Assembly (NCBI GenBank): GCA_026770025.1
Contig: JAMXDE010000011.1
Span: 558,001-622,000 of the forward strand
DNA from: Craspedostauros australis
Lineage: Eukaryota; Bacillariophyta; Bacillariophyceae; Mastogloiales; Achnanthaceae
Length of the DNA: 64,000 bases
Direction: 5' to 3'
Every line of letters starts with the position of its first letter. Position 1 is the first letter of the stretch. Shown here piece after piece: positions 1-11,622 of this stretch. Made by a program: the position numbers and the translations under genes. The notes below the pieces were generated by a model. The model was given only the letters and a program-made list of their open reading frames with translations. It was not told where the DNA came from and made no database searches.

Positions 1-950
1 GAGCTTCTCCAACAACATCATTGGTGTTGCACTCAACAAACAAGGGCTGTTCCAATTTGAAACCTCTTCATGTTCACCAACAATGATAATCAGCAATTAC
101 ACACAGGACAAGAGGGGAGCACCAAACACTGCACTTACTACGCCACCAGGGTGATCAAGCCAAGAGGTGGAGTCAGTGTGTTTGGTGTTGTTGTTGTTGC
201 TATGTTAGTGTGTCAATTGATGATTGAGTTTGAATTATGAGATGATGATCTCCTATTGCTAATGATGGTGCCTATTGCACGGGTTTCTAATGTGCTGCTC
301 GATTACCTCGTGGTTTCTCTCGCAGTCTTTCCTAAAACATTGCCCAAGATGGCATGTTGATCTACACAATATCTCGTGTTATTCTCGCCTTTGGGTCTTT
401 CTTCATCTCTGTCTGATCTTGTCTGCCTGGATCTCTGTTTGATCATATAAGGGTTGATCCATCTACGTCGGCAGGGTGCTTACATCACCCCTGACGATGT
501 TGTTCTGGATCCTAAGTATTGTTGCCACGTGCTCGATGATACACTCGGTCTTGCTAGACAGGTCAGCATACCATGACTAAGATATAATCTCGATTCCGAG
601 GATCACACTGACTGATCCTCTGATGTCATTGATGATGTCAGTGCCTACGTCAGATTCGATGACTGTAGTGACTGAATCTCAATCGTGTATCAAGACTCAC
701 TCGACTATACTCTCAAATCGAGTCGAATCAGAAATAGTGAATCACGTTACAGTCATGGGAGATGGGTACCTAATTTCGCTCTAGATGTTGATAAACAACG
801 ACCTCAAGCACTCTGCAAGCGCATCCACAGCAGAAGTGGTCTGGTGGAAAACCCATCCAATGTATCTGGATGAACATCAATGACTCCCACATGCATCAAG
901 AACCCAGGTGTGACCATTGGATGGGTCCATAAGTTGGAGCTCCAGTAACT
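1..950. other. gene-poor stretch, no gene seen
   Basis: Only short, composition-driven reading frames are present (the longest is about 62 codons). There is no recognisable protein domain, tRNA signature or tandem array. The stretch is AT-leaning with many TGAT/GATG words and looks like intergenic or decayed mobile DNA. Confidence 0.5.
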
Positions 951-1166
951 GTGTTGCATCTGATTCCATTGCAACTGCATTCAACATCTGTTCACAGCAG
1001 CCGATGCCCCCAAGGCTTGTCTTGCCACCACATGGACGCTGTGCAAGAGGAACAACAAATCAAGGAGGCGCCCATGCTGGACATGCCTGATTCCCTCATC
1101 AAGCTGGAAAACACCAGGGAGACCCTCAATGACATCTGTAACTACCTGGAGAACATACTTGGTGCC

Positions 1167-1950
1167 TCAGACATGCCACCAGGATCTGCTGGTGGGAAAG
1201 AAAAGGCTTCCATGATGGTTGGAGACTGGATGCAGCTTGGCGAAGTTCCAAGGGCAAGGGACAGATTGAGATTTGCAGCCTCCATTGGTGCTGCTTGGGT
1301 ATGCCATGCTGGGGGCATCAAAGTTGTTGCAGAGCCTGGATGTGATGCACCCCGTCAGTGCATCCTGTGTTTTCTGAAGAGCAGCCATGATCTTGGCCAT
1401 CTACTTGGAGTCTTCTACCGCAGAGTTGCGCTTGGACTTGCGCTTCTGTGCCGTAGTTCTAACTTGTTGTGCTGGCAGTGCTTTCCTGGTGGCGGATGCA
1501 ACACTGCTGCCATGCGTGGCTGCAGCTGTTGCAGAGGCAACTGCAGTGCTGATTGTAGAATTTGTGCTGAATTTATCCATGGGACAATGACGCCCCAACA
1601 TCACATTCTCCATTTTGGCTGTCAGCCGTTTCCAACCAGCAATCCACTTGGCAGAGCTGATGACATCCTCAGGGAAGCTCTGGAGCTCCTCATGAGCATC
1701 CATGAGTTGGCCAAGCCATCCATGCCAGCACTTGCTATGGTCACCTCTGTGAGGATGGAGACGATTGTACTTGCTTGTGTGATCCATGAGGTGCTGGGAA
1801 TGGCGCTTCATCGTTTTCACCTTGGGTTTCCCCTTGGGGTAGAGGGAAGGGCAGGAGCCACACATTGCCTCACAGATGATTTTCCATGCCTCCCCAATGG
1901 GACAAACCCATGTTTGAAATCCAGGGTTATAGTAGGAATCTAATCTGTTA
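1167..1950 (-). pseudogene. possible decayed mobile-element reading frame
   Basis: On the minus strand one frame stays open from about 1950 to 1401, meets a single in-frame TAG, and continues open to 1167. The upper part is rich in Trp, Cys and His (for example WVCPIGEAWK near 1905 and DHSKCWHGW near 1730) and the part before the TAG is basic (QKRKSKR). A plus-strand frame (951-1943) overlaps it almost completely, so which strand codes, if either, is uncertain. No family is recognised. A broken transposon-encoded protein is an inference from the single stop and the gene-poor surroundings. Confidence 0.2.
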
Positions 1951-3717
1951 TTAGATCGTACCGTTTTAGAACTGTGAGATCAATCTCATTGTCTCTTCTC
2001 AATTCCAATTCGGTAGCAAGCATGATCCACAGTAGCACACCATGATCATACGCATGTCCACGGTTGCTTTCATCTACATCTTCATCTTGCTCTCTCTCTC
2101 TCTCTCTTGTTGTCTCATCATGCATTTCAGTAGCTTTGTTTCTCTTCTACATTTGAGCAATACATCTCAAAGCCATATGGGTACCTTGCCATGGGTCTCA
2201 TGTCGATCGGTCCGACATCATCGTTTGTTCCTCAGTATTCCTCTCACGCTACCACCATGTCATCCATGATCATATCTGTCACATGTCCCATTGTCATTCG
2301 TGCTCTTGGGTGACTAAGGGATTGTCTCTGTTTCTCTTTCTCAGCGTTTCTCCCTTTCAGGTGGCTCCGAAGTGTCTCTGTCCGTCGAGGCGCGTCAACT
2401 TGTTTGGGATGTATTGTTGGTATCGTTCATAGTTCTTGGCTCATGCACGGATGCATCCCTAGTGGTCGAGTCCCAGATTCGCACTCATTATCCTGATGGA
2501 CCATGACCAGACTCTGTCACAGGACATGACTGGATGTGAGGCGACGCACAGATGATTGTGCGAGGTGGGACAGGCTACAAGGTTGTCCGAGTGTGGTCAA
2601 CCAGAGTTGATACGTTGAGTCGTGATGATGTTGGTGGGAGGTGAGGCAATCAAGAGTAATTTGGTAAAAACGTACCCTCGATTCCTGACGGTGGTGCATT
2701 GTGTTTGGTGTGTCACGTTTTCGGACGATTTGTGTGTTGCTGGGACGCACAGAACGTCAAATCATGCCACACATGATAACGTGTAAGTAACGCGTACCAA
2801 ACGACCGACGCCTTCGGGACCAAGTCCGTGACTGGACACCTGACGATAAATACCGGAGAACATCGTTGAACCTTCTGCCACCAAACAACATGTGTTGTGC
2901 TGTTGGATCCACGCGATTAGACGAAACACATTGATAGGTCCATAAAGCTTAAAATAAGATCTAACTAAAATGTAACGGTTATTCATTTATAAGAAGATTG
3001 AAAGGATTACGGATATGTGCTTGGTTTGGATATCGCAGATGAAAAGTTAGAATGTCCATTTCAAATGGCTGGCCAACTCGCTCGAGGGGCTCATAGTTTC
3101 CCACACCTGAGGCCGAAGCGTAAAAAAGGTTCTGCACGTCAAGACCATGTGCCAAGGCCAGCACGCGACAAAGGGAGGACTACCAACGCCAACGTCACCC
3201 GAGCATGGAAAAGGAAGGGGCGTTGGGCTTAGTCAGTTTAGTCGTCAGGCAACCATGCAGTCAAATGAGGTCCAGCTCGGCTCCACAGACGCTGAAATTT
3301 TTGGACACAGTCGAGTTACATCGAGTTTTCCTGCATCGTGGAACAAACCCTCGTGACGGACATGCGATGCCATGCCATACGAACATGTGCGGCTTCGATC
3401 GTAAATGGACAAGAGCGCAATCAGTTGGCTCGAGCATCCTCTGGTACCTGGTGATCTCTTTCCTATTTGCGGATGGAGAGATATCAATCGCTGAGAGCGC
3501 ACGGTGCAACGGAATGATGGGATGTTGTACAAGCCATCGTTCCAACTGTATCCCACCACAAGGTACATTCACACGAGGACATGGAGTATCCACCCCTTCC
3601 TACTCACACGTATTTACATGCCACACTATTCTAGAGGGAATTATTGTAGTGTACTGCTACTACTATTAACATACGTACTCTCCTCGTTTCGAATGACACA
3701 CACACCACGTCATTTCC
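1951..3717. other. gene-poor stretch with a CT microsatellite
   Basis: A (CT)n microsatellite runs at about 2090-2107. Otherwise there are only short overlapping frames on both strands with no recognisable domain. The last few hundred bases are the probable 3' flank of the glycosyltransferase that ends at 3718. Confidence 0.45.
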
Positions 3718-4911
3718 TCAGTATTGGAAGTTCCGAGTTTGCGAAATGTTGAAGAGAACGTCCCTACAGGATTGGAGCAGCCACTCCTTCGTCGCTTCGT
3801 CTACCTGATTCGCGATAGTGCTGTAGGGTTTCTGATCCATAGCTGCCCAGCCGTTTCTCTTGTACCTGCTACGCACGGCATTTCGCACGATGAATTCGTT
3901 GTTGGTTGCTCTCGTTCCCCACACGCGGACTTGGCGACCGCCTGTATCGTTGTACAGACCTTCCTCGGGATAGCCGAATTTCTCGTCCTTCATGAAATCG
4001 ATGGCGGCCGTCTTCAGTGCGCCGGGTCCGGTGACTACGGGAATGTTCTGCTTCAGCACGTTCTTGACGTCGAACAGACGAAGGTAGACCCGATGGACGG
4101 CGTAGAACATGAGGGGATGCTTGGGCGATGCCGCGATGAAGTACTGCGCGGGGAAGCCACCGCCTTCGACGACTATGTAGGCATCATCGTCCGGCTGGAT
4201 TGCGGCGTCGGTGGTGAACCGAGGTCCAGGGGCGCTGTCCATGTCGGAGTAGATACCACCGTACTCATACAGGACAAGATATCGCCAGAGATCGGTCTTG
4301 GCGGCGCCACTGATGAGGCATTCCTGTATCAGTTGCAGATGCGGAAACTCGGGCCAAAACTTCGTGAGCAACCTATCCACGGCTGGATCGTCATGGAAGA
4401 GGAAGGAGTGGCCTTCCAGCTCCCAATTCTTCAGGCTGGACCGGAATGCCCCTGTCAAGCAGGGTCTCTTGCCGCTAATGTGCACGATCCTTGGGATCTT
4501 GCGCGGCGGCAGCGTTTGGTTGGCGAACGTGCTGTTGATGAAGAAGGTGCCATTGGGGCACATATGCGGGTCAAACTTGCTCGTCTGGACGAGATCCTCC
4601 AGCGGGATGTAATCAATCTCGCGGCTGGTGTGCTTGGCCCTCTCCTTGGACATGCCTGGTGCTGCGGTCGCCCGTCGGTCGGGACCTTCCTCCCAGCTCT
4701 CATCACCTTCCAATGTGGCGTTGCCGAAAAGTGTGGATCGATCAGGATTGTACGCGACCATCACCGACATATCTTGCAGATTTCTGGTACAGAACACGCA
4801 GAGCATCACGATGGCCACCACGCTGCGCAGAGAGAAGGTCAGCGGCTGTCCCTCGCGACCCTTCTGCGTACGAGTATCTGCCGTGTTCTTGTTCTTGCGT
4901 TTGGCAGCCAT
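3718..4911 (-). CDS. GT32-type glycosyltransferase (DXD motif), type II membrane protein
   Basis: Predicted Golgi or ER glycosyltransferase that moves a sugar from a nucleotide donor onto a glycan or lipid acceptor. A basic, disordered N-terminus (MAAKRKN...) is followed by one hydrophobic segment at about residues 26-42, giving type II topology. The catalytic domain has IPRIVHISGK at about 139-148 and the family signature YEYGGIYSDMD with the metal and nucleotide-sugar binding DXD at residues 223-225, as in the Gly_transf_sug / OCH1-like and alpha-1,4-galactosyltransferase families. Several NxT/NxS sequons lie in the lumenal part. I chose the ATG at 4911 because it has a Kozak-like context (accATGGct); the frame is open to an earlier ATG at 5007, which would add 32 residues. 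Single exon, 397 residues. The acceptor cannot be told. A long antisense frame (3724-4917) is a shadow of codon bias. Confidence 0.85.
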   Translation of the reverse strand: MAAKRKNKNTADTRTQKGREGQPLTFSLRSVVAIVMLCVFCTRNLQDMSVMVAYNPDRSTLFGNATLEGDESWEEGPDRRATAAPGMSKERAKHTSREIDYIPLEDLVQTSKFDPHMCPNGTFFINSTFANQTLPPRKIPRIVHISGKRPCLTGAFRSSLKNWELEGHSFLFHDDPAVDRLLTKFWPEFPHLQLIQECLISGAAKTDLWRYLVLYEYGGIYSDMDSAPGPRFTTDAAIQPDDDAYIVVEGGGFPAQYFIAASPKHPLMFYAVHRVYLRLFDVKNVLKQNIPVVTGPGALKTAAIDFMKDEKFGYPEEGLYNDTGGRQVRVWGTRATNNEFIVRNAVRSRYKRNGWAAMDQKPYSTIANQVDEATKEWLLQSCRDVLFNISQTRNFQY

Positions 4912-5121
4912 GGTTGAACCTTGGGAAGCGCGGTAAATACGTTTTCGGCGTCGTTTTCCGATGGGACTCCATTGGTAGTCCAAGTAGTCATCGTGTAACA
5001 TATTCACAATCTAGAAGGTACTCCCATAGACAGTTCATCGACGTAGTGTGAACATGGTATTACGGTTGGTCACTAGTTATGTTACGTTGGTTGTTCGTGC
5101 TGCATGGGACTCGCTCCAGTC

Positions 5122-7056
5122 TTACTCAGTGTCTGTGGATTCGCCCTCCTTGGTCTCGGATGGCGGGTCGACCTCCTCGGTCTTGGGGCTTACCGGCGGC
5201 CAGTAGTACTCCTCCTCCTCCTCGTGGTCTGAGTCGCAGTCAATCTTAATCAACTCAGCCACACGAATCTTGCGAATGACCGTGGCGCAACGCTGAGTGC
5301 TGGCGCTGGAGACAACAGCGGAAGGCACCACGACGGGGTCAGGAATATCAGCGCGACGAGCACGTCTGCGAGCAGCAGCGCGGCGGGAAGCACGAGTAGA
5401 CGTGTCCATCGAACCCACAGTCACGCGAGATGGTTGACGAGCGGACTGCACAGTGAAAAGAAAGAACCCAAGGATGTGTGAGTGAACAAGTGGGAGTTGT
5501 GAAGAACAGAAGACGAAACCGGTATCGAAAACACTTACCCTTGCAGAATGTCCTGATCCGGTAGCTCGGCGACCACGAGCAACTGTCATGCGAACAGGAG
5601 CAGGACGGGAAAATGTTAATTCGTCATCGGACGAACTGTAGTCATCCTCTCTCTGGTGAGCACGGGGGTTCAGCTTAAGTTTGCTACGCCTCTCTGTTCG
5701 CCTGTAACGCGCCAAGTTGGTGGCGCAATGGGTGACCGGGCTCGCGCTGTAGACCGGCACCATGCGCACAATCAGCAGGGGCGCATCAGTGTGCACATCG
5801 CTCTCCCGATCATTGATGCCAACAGAAGGATTGATAAAATCAATCCCATGCATGGCTTGATCAATAGTCATTTCAAACCGGTCACTGACTTGGATCGGCA
5901 GAAATTCCTTGTGCACGCGGACAGGTCGTGGGTGCCCGCGACACATGTTGCGAACAGCAAGCGCGTAGGATTCGCTGCGTTCGCGTTGCCCACGGAAAGA
6001 ACGGATCTTGAGGTGCGGAGGAACCGTTTCGTTCAGGCGCTCAAGCAGCTCCTTGTCGGTTGCGGCGGATGACGCGAGCTCTTGGTTCTGATCGAGCTTG
6101 ACCTCCAACACGCGCCCATGCTCCTTGATCAGCACGTTGACATCGCCGTAGCAAGTCCCGCCAGGCAGCTCGAACGTGATTTCGAACACCTCCCCACGAC
6201 CAGCTGGGGAGTACGCGTGGCGCACAGCGGGCAAGAAAATTTCGGTGTTCTTGTTCATCCACGTTTCAATCGCACGCGCACGACTGGGGCCCTCTTGCAA
6301 GGGTGTCCCAGTAACAGTGTTCGTCACCAGCATGCCACGACTTGCAGCAAAGCCAGGAGGAGCAACAGGAGGAGAAGCCACATGCGGTGGAGGGGCATGA
6401 ACAGACGAGGGCTCAGTACGAGCAGCAGTCATCGTGTCCATGGTGTGGTAGAGAGGTCTTGGTGTTGGTGATGGATGGGTGGGGATGGGCGATGCCATGT
6501 GCGCCGTGTTTGGTTCGGCGGAGGGACGGGCTGTTGTTGGCATCGCGGTTGGAGCGGTGGGTGCCGGGCTGTAGGCCATGCGCGAAAAAGCGTCCATGGT
6601 TTCCTTCGCGTCTTCGGGTTGCTGCGTTGATACTTTTTTGATCGCTTTGTCAAATTGATCTTTGTACGCAGTTGCGTTCGCGACAAGATCGGAAACGTTG
6701 GGAGAGAATTTCGTATCCATGCGCACTGAGAAGGGTGAGAAATGATGTCGTGAATAAACGCGTAACAAATGACAATTTCAGGCATGCACTTCAAGTCACG
6801 TACCGGCCTCAGTTGCCTCCTTCTCGCGCCTTCTCTTCACTGAATTTCGCAAATTCCGAAGGTTCCGAGGGAAGTTGCGTCTGGACAGGAATGCCAAATC
6901 GGGATTCTCTTTCCACACTTCCCTCGCGGTCTTCTTCATCGGAATTTCGCCGCTCTCGATCTTCGCCCTCAATTCGCGGATCTGGGAGTACAGCTGCTCG
7001 TTCCACTCCGCTCCATCACAACTGTCGTGCTTCGTGGGAGCAGCTTTTCGTGGCAT
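5122..7056 (-). CDS. Gene A: unrecognised two-domain protein, paralog of the gene at 61073-63326
   Basis: I rebuilt three exons: 7056-6804, 6725-5539 and 5445-5122. The introns are 78 bp (donor GTACGT, phase 1) and 93 bp (donor GTAAGT, phase 0), and the product is about 587 residues. The N-terminal domain (about 15-80) has W18, TAREVW at 43-48 and F62-RNLRNLR at 64-70, and looks like a small helical, possibly DNA-binding module. A Pro/Thr/Ala-rich linker follows. A second domain (about 255-407) contains FELPGGTC at 269-276 and APLLIVRMV near 399. The C-terminus carries an Arg-rich run (RRAAARRRARR) and then an acidic tail, suggesting a nuclear protein. The gene at 61-63 kb shares both domains and the intron layout. 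A DDE transposase starts 1.86 kb upstream in the opposite direction. I do not recognise the family; a transposon-associated role is inferred only from this context. Confidence 0.7.
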
Positions 7057-7770
7057 GTTGTATCGGCACTTACTTTTTAATCGTGAACGAGTGATCGATG
7101 GAGTATGAACGTCATTTGTGAGAGGAAGACTTCGCTCCATTCCGCGGCAACCTGAGGAGTTCGTGTGCGACGTGTGATGAACCGGTGCCTTGCGCTGTGG
7201 AGCACGCACGCTGGGAGGATCCGTGGAGCAATCGATCACCGCGTTGCAGCGTGATAATGCGAAACACAAAAACACGGGATACGTAGACGTCTACGCTGCC
7301 CTACTATAGTTCAACGCATCCGTTTTGCCTGGAATATCCAATATTACATCTTTTTTGATATATTTATTGTCTAATTAATGTATACGTTGAATGAACATAG
7401 ATGTTTCCTAGAGCATAAAGAACTATACGGCTACGACTATAGTGCATATGTAGTGTTGGTCTAGATTCAACGCTCAACGTATCTATTCGATTTGCTCCTG
7501 TTAGTCGACGATGGTGGAGAAACATGGGTCTTCTGTCGTGTGCGACACTCTCTCGGAGTATACACATGTAAGTACACTGGCGTGTTGGCACGTCGCCATG
7601 TGTTTCGTGAGCAACGACATGGGGAGTTCGTTTGTGGGGAGCCAACGGGACATTGACGTGAGGCTCGCGTGTGTTTCACCATGTGCAACACGTCGGGACA
7701 GACACCAACATGACATCGACCTGCGACAAGCACGACATGGACATGCGACAGACACGACAGAGGACCGGAT

Positions 7771-7822
7771 CGACGAGCAAGGGGACGTGCAAGGGACGAG
7801 CAAGGGGACGTGCAAGGGACGA
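7771..7822. repeat. 22-24 bp tandem repeat, copy 1
   Basis: About two units of the sequence cgacgagcaaggggacgtgc plus aaggga stand in tandem. The same unit recurs at 8130-8202 about 360 bases downstream. The two clusters bracket unrelated sequence, so this is a short minisatellite or the subterminal repeats of a mobile element. Confidence 0.75.
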
Positions 7823-8129
7823 CCAAATTTCTCGCAATTACCGCGGTTTTGTCGGTGCGACATGTTGCGAAATGGGCCATACTACCATGTCTAGTCTAGT
7901 TGTATATTCAAGGCGATAGAGTGCACTTTTCAAAAATTAGAATGCATGAATGTAAGCGTACGATCTATACCATGGTAGCACACGTATTCGATCTTGATTG
8001 CAACATCATTCTGAAACACAGTTGATAACAGAGATTTGCATCGCGGCGACTCCAGACTGATCACCTACGATACTGCGACATCTCTCTATAAGTAAAGTGC
8101 GGTAAGGGAGGTGTCGATTTTTCAGGAAT

Positions 8130-8240
8130 CGACGAGCAAGGGGACGTGCAAGGGACGAGCAAGGGGACGTGCAAGGGACGAGCAAGGAGACGAGCAAGGG
8201 ACGCGACTTCAGCACGACGTGAGCACGACGTGAGCACGAC
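8130..8240. repeat. 22-24 bp tandem repeat, copy 2, followed by an 11-bp repeat
   Basis: Two and a half units of the repeat seen at 7771-7822 are followed by a shorter variant (gacgagcaagg) and then three copies of agcacgacgtg-like 11-mers at about 8210-8240. The orientation is the same as in copy 1. Confidence 0.75.
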
Positions 8241-8916
8241 TAGTACAAGACCGATTCACGACAAGGGTAAGACTCCACGACAGTGCGCGGTCAGATGTTG
8301 TCTATCCATGGCTGTATGTCCATGATTGTTCGTGTTGAGCGCAAGGTGAACTACGGGCTCCCCAGATAGAGCACAACAGCACGCGTGCAAGAATGATACA
8401 GCACGCTGGAGGGCATTCAGCTCGATACTCGTTTGCTTCCCCTCCAGAGCGTGCTTGCTTGCAGTGCCGGGCGAACGGAGCAGCGCGCACGTTCGTCCGA
8501 GAGAGCCTCCCACGAAGTCGTGGATGTGCCCCTGATCATTACACTACATCCGGCAACGAAGGAATTCATTGGATGTTTCGTCCGTTGAATCCTGCCTTCC
8601 TTGGCACCTTGGTCACAACGAAGCACAAGTGGGCGCAGCATTGGAGGACAACCGTACACTTTGTTCGACTTCTCTGCGATTAATCTGGAAGAACGCCCTC
8701 GCTTGATTGGCTTCCCCACAGCAAAGCGCGGAACAACTACTGTAGCTGGAGAGCATGCGAAGCCCCACAAGAAAGCTCGTTTCGTCATTGGCAAGTTGCA
8801 GTTGATTTGCGCACAATTTGTACTAGCTCAACGGTTACTTGTTGGCATTGTTGTTTTTCGCCTCATTTTGATATTTCTAGTTGCACAAGAGCTCATAATT
8901 CGCAAGGAACACGAGA

Positions 8917-9939
8917 ATGCTTCTACCAAGTGGAACATTTGCCACCCTGGGGTTCGGGCTGATTGGGTCACGCCCAAGAGGCTTGGACACGAACAACCTT
9001 TCCAGGGAGGCACTGCGACAGTTCGCATCCGTTTTCGGAACGCATCCTGACATCGTGCACATCTTGTGGAACGAGCTCTGTCATGCGCGAGCTCTGCCAC
9101 TCACGGCGAAACCGAAACATCTCCTGTGGACGTGCGCGTTTCTTCGTCTGTACGTGTCTGAGACTGCCCTTGCCACCATGTGCAAGTGTTCTGCCAAAAC
9201 ACTTCGGAAATGGATGTGGCTAATGATGGAAGCCGTTGAAACCGTTAAAGATCGCATTGTAAGTACTAATAAATTCACACACCCGAACTGCGACACAAAA
9301 TTCTGTTCACTCCATTCACTCACACATGGTTCTGATTTTTCCTGGTACCGCTCCCATTGACAGATTGTCTGGAACCGTCGTTTCGTTGGCGCAAGTCACG
9401 ATGCAAAAGCTCTTGTCACTGTGGACGGGACTGACATGCGAATCACCGAACCCAAACCGTTTAGCCAGAAGTGGTACTCGTTCAAATTTCGCGCTGCTGG
9501 TTTGCGTTACGAGTTGGCTGTTGCGATTTCCACTGGCGAGATCGTTTGGGCGAATGGTCCTTTCCCGTGTGGCCTGTTGAACGATCTTTCGATCTTCCGT
9601 CTGGGTCTGAAACCGAAATTGGCGCAACACGAAGTCGTCGTCGCAGACGCCGGATACCGTGGGGACCCTTGTGTCTTTCCCCCAACATTTCGTGCAGATG
9701 GGATCATGCGGTGCCGCCACGAAACGGTCAACAGGCGAATCAAGCACTGGCAATGCATGCACCTGAAGTGGCGGCACCACGCGGACAAGCATCGCCTTGC
9801 ATTCAACGCGGTTGCCATCGTGACGCAAATTGAATTGAGCAACGGCTTCCCCTCGTTTGACGTGGTTGTCGCGATGCAAGAAGCACGCGAACGTGCCATC
9901 GCCCGTGCAGATGCACAACACACAAACACTACTAATTAG
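8917..9939 (+). CDS. Harbinger/PIF-type DDE transposase
   Basis: Two exons, 8917-9258 and 9364-9939, are joined across a 105-bp intron (GTAAGT...CAG, phase 0), giving about 305 residues. The catalytic triad of the DDE_Tnp_4 fold is visible: D135 in VTVDGTD, D209 in VVADAGYRGD and E234 in CRHETVNRRIK. The spacing is 74 and 24 residues. The upstream helical region (about 60-105) precedes the RNase-H fold as usual. The first ATG after an in-frame TAA is at 8917; an additional 5' exon is possible because the N-terminal DNA-binding part is short. The triad is intact and there is no stop, so the gene could be active. Harbinger elements typically encode a second, DNA-binding protein, and the divergent gene A is a candidate. 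I could not find terminal inverted repeats by eye. Confidence 0.85.
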
Positions 9940-11622
9940 GCCGTCCCACGTAGCAGTAACAAATAGCCAGAATTTAACAAGCATAAAATGTTAATCGTTG
10001 ATGTCCTCCCTTGTCTGTTGTAGTGAGTTCGTGTTTGGTGTCCTGGTTTGAAAAAGGCAAGCACAGCATCGCGCTGACTGGTTCATCGTGTAAGTGCTCT
10101 GCTTTACTGTGGGGAACACTATTTGCCAACGATGCATCTTGGACCCACTGGAAAGCCGTGGTGGAGAATGGGCAAGGAGCTTCGTCCACGTGGGGTGACA
10201 TCCTTCCTGGATCACAAGAGGATGGACTAGGCAACCAGACACTGTTGCTTGCGCAAAACAATCCAAGTGTGTCCTAATGAAACGAACGAAAACACCAGAG
10301 AAACATCTGGACTGTGCAATCACACGCACGTTCAGCGGAGGGGTGGGAGGATGTTCACAGCAACAGCCGACGATGAGAGCGACACGAGCAGGGGAGCGAC
10401 ACAAGCAGGGTTCATCACGCAATGACGCGTGGCTATGAGGACAGGAAAGGTAGGACATGATGCTGCCTACCCCCCTGCGAACGAACATGCTCACTTTCGT
10501 CACAGGTGTGGAGAGTGACGAGTGAAGAATCGAAGTACACCGGGCAAGAGTATGATGAGACAATGCATGTTTGTTGGTGTGCTGCACAGCAAGGAATTGT
10601 GGCGCGAAAAGGAACCACCCCACACGTTCGAGAGTTGTTCCGGCCACGAAGAAACGCACCAGCACGAACAACGAATGCGAAGCAAGGACCCTCTTGAAAA
10701 GCAAGGGGCGATTGAGCCGAAGGGCTGTCACGGTCGAAAGGAGGCAATGTGACGTAGCGGGTTTGGGAATGGCGCTGTCTTGGAGCAGACACGAAAGGGT
10801 GGAAGGAGAGCAAAGCGGACGTCATTGGCACGTTCACACAGTGTTGGACATCGCCAGGCACTCACGTTAATAAGCGCAACGTCACGCCGACACGGGAAAG
10901 GCGTGCTCTAGTAGTCGCATGAGTCGATGATCCCAACGAACAAAGCACGGCAGAACGCGCTTCAAGCGTGAATAAAGTACAAATCGACACATGTGGTGTC
11001 TTTACCGCGCTTCCCTTGTGATCTCGAACTTTCGTCGTCGGCGTTGTTGTGACTGCCAAGTCGAACCGGATGTGGAATACGATGATGACGACCTCGTTGC
11101 CTCTGTTTCTGTTTTTTGCAGGCAGATGTGTGCTGCATCATCGTTGGGAGAACCGTTTTTTGTTTGTTTGTTTTCCATGATTGTGGACAACCAATCGATT
11201 CTGATCGTTGTGGTTTGAGGCGAGGCGCGCTTCCACTCGGCGACATCCTACTTATGATCCAACACCGTTTCGTCATGTCCGAACCATGGCAATGACGCAC
11301 GGCATTGGAGGCCACGAGCTGAAGATCCCGGCGCTATTCCGTTCGCTTTGTGGACTCTCGTCTGGACGGCGTCAGTGCTCGTTGACACACACAACAAACC
11401 AAGAATTTCAATCCTCACTTTTTGTTGTGACCACTTGGTTTTGTTCACCGCAACATCAAGCTCTCTCGAAGATCCGCGCGGCCGTTGGCATCGGAAGGAA
11501 GCGCGGACGTGCATCCGGGGACAGTGGCAGGAACATTGGCACTATACTCTCATACAGGTCAAGATCAATCATCCCGAGAACGCAGAGACCGCAAGTCCGG
11601 AAGTCGACGTCAAGGACCCAGC
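9940..11622. other. stretch without a supported gene
   Basis: Long open frames exist on both strands (for example 9991-10731 minus and 10571-10870 plus), but they overlap one another, are rich in Cys, His and Arg, and match no domain I know. The right-hand end of the transposon is expected here. The last few hundred bases are the 5' flank of the TcdA-like gene. Confidence 0.4.

Larger units (their letters stand above)
7057..8916. other. divergent intergenic region between gene A and the transposase
   Basis: This 1.86 kb separates two divergently transcribed genes. It holds two copies of a tandem repeat (annotated separately) and an AT-rich patch around 7340-7390. An open frame at 8601-9050 overlaps the start of the transposase in another frame; it is hydrophobic in the middle and could be an upstream exon or noise. 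Promoters of both flanking genes should lie here, but I see no clear core element. Confidence 0.4.

Noticed and set aside
3724-4917. 397-codon plus-strand frame opposite the glycosyltransferase
   Set aside because: Antisense to a clear GT32 protein with a DXD motif; its own translation shows no family pattern.
9991-10731. 246-codon minus-strand frame downstream of the transposase
   Set aside because: Rich in Cys, His, Ser and Arg with no domain, and it overlaps other open frames; it could not be supported as a gene, though it lies where a transposon end is expected.
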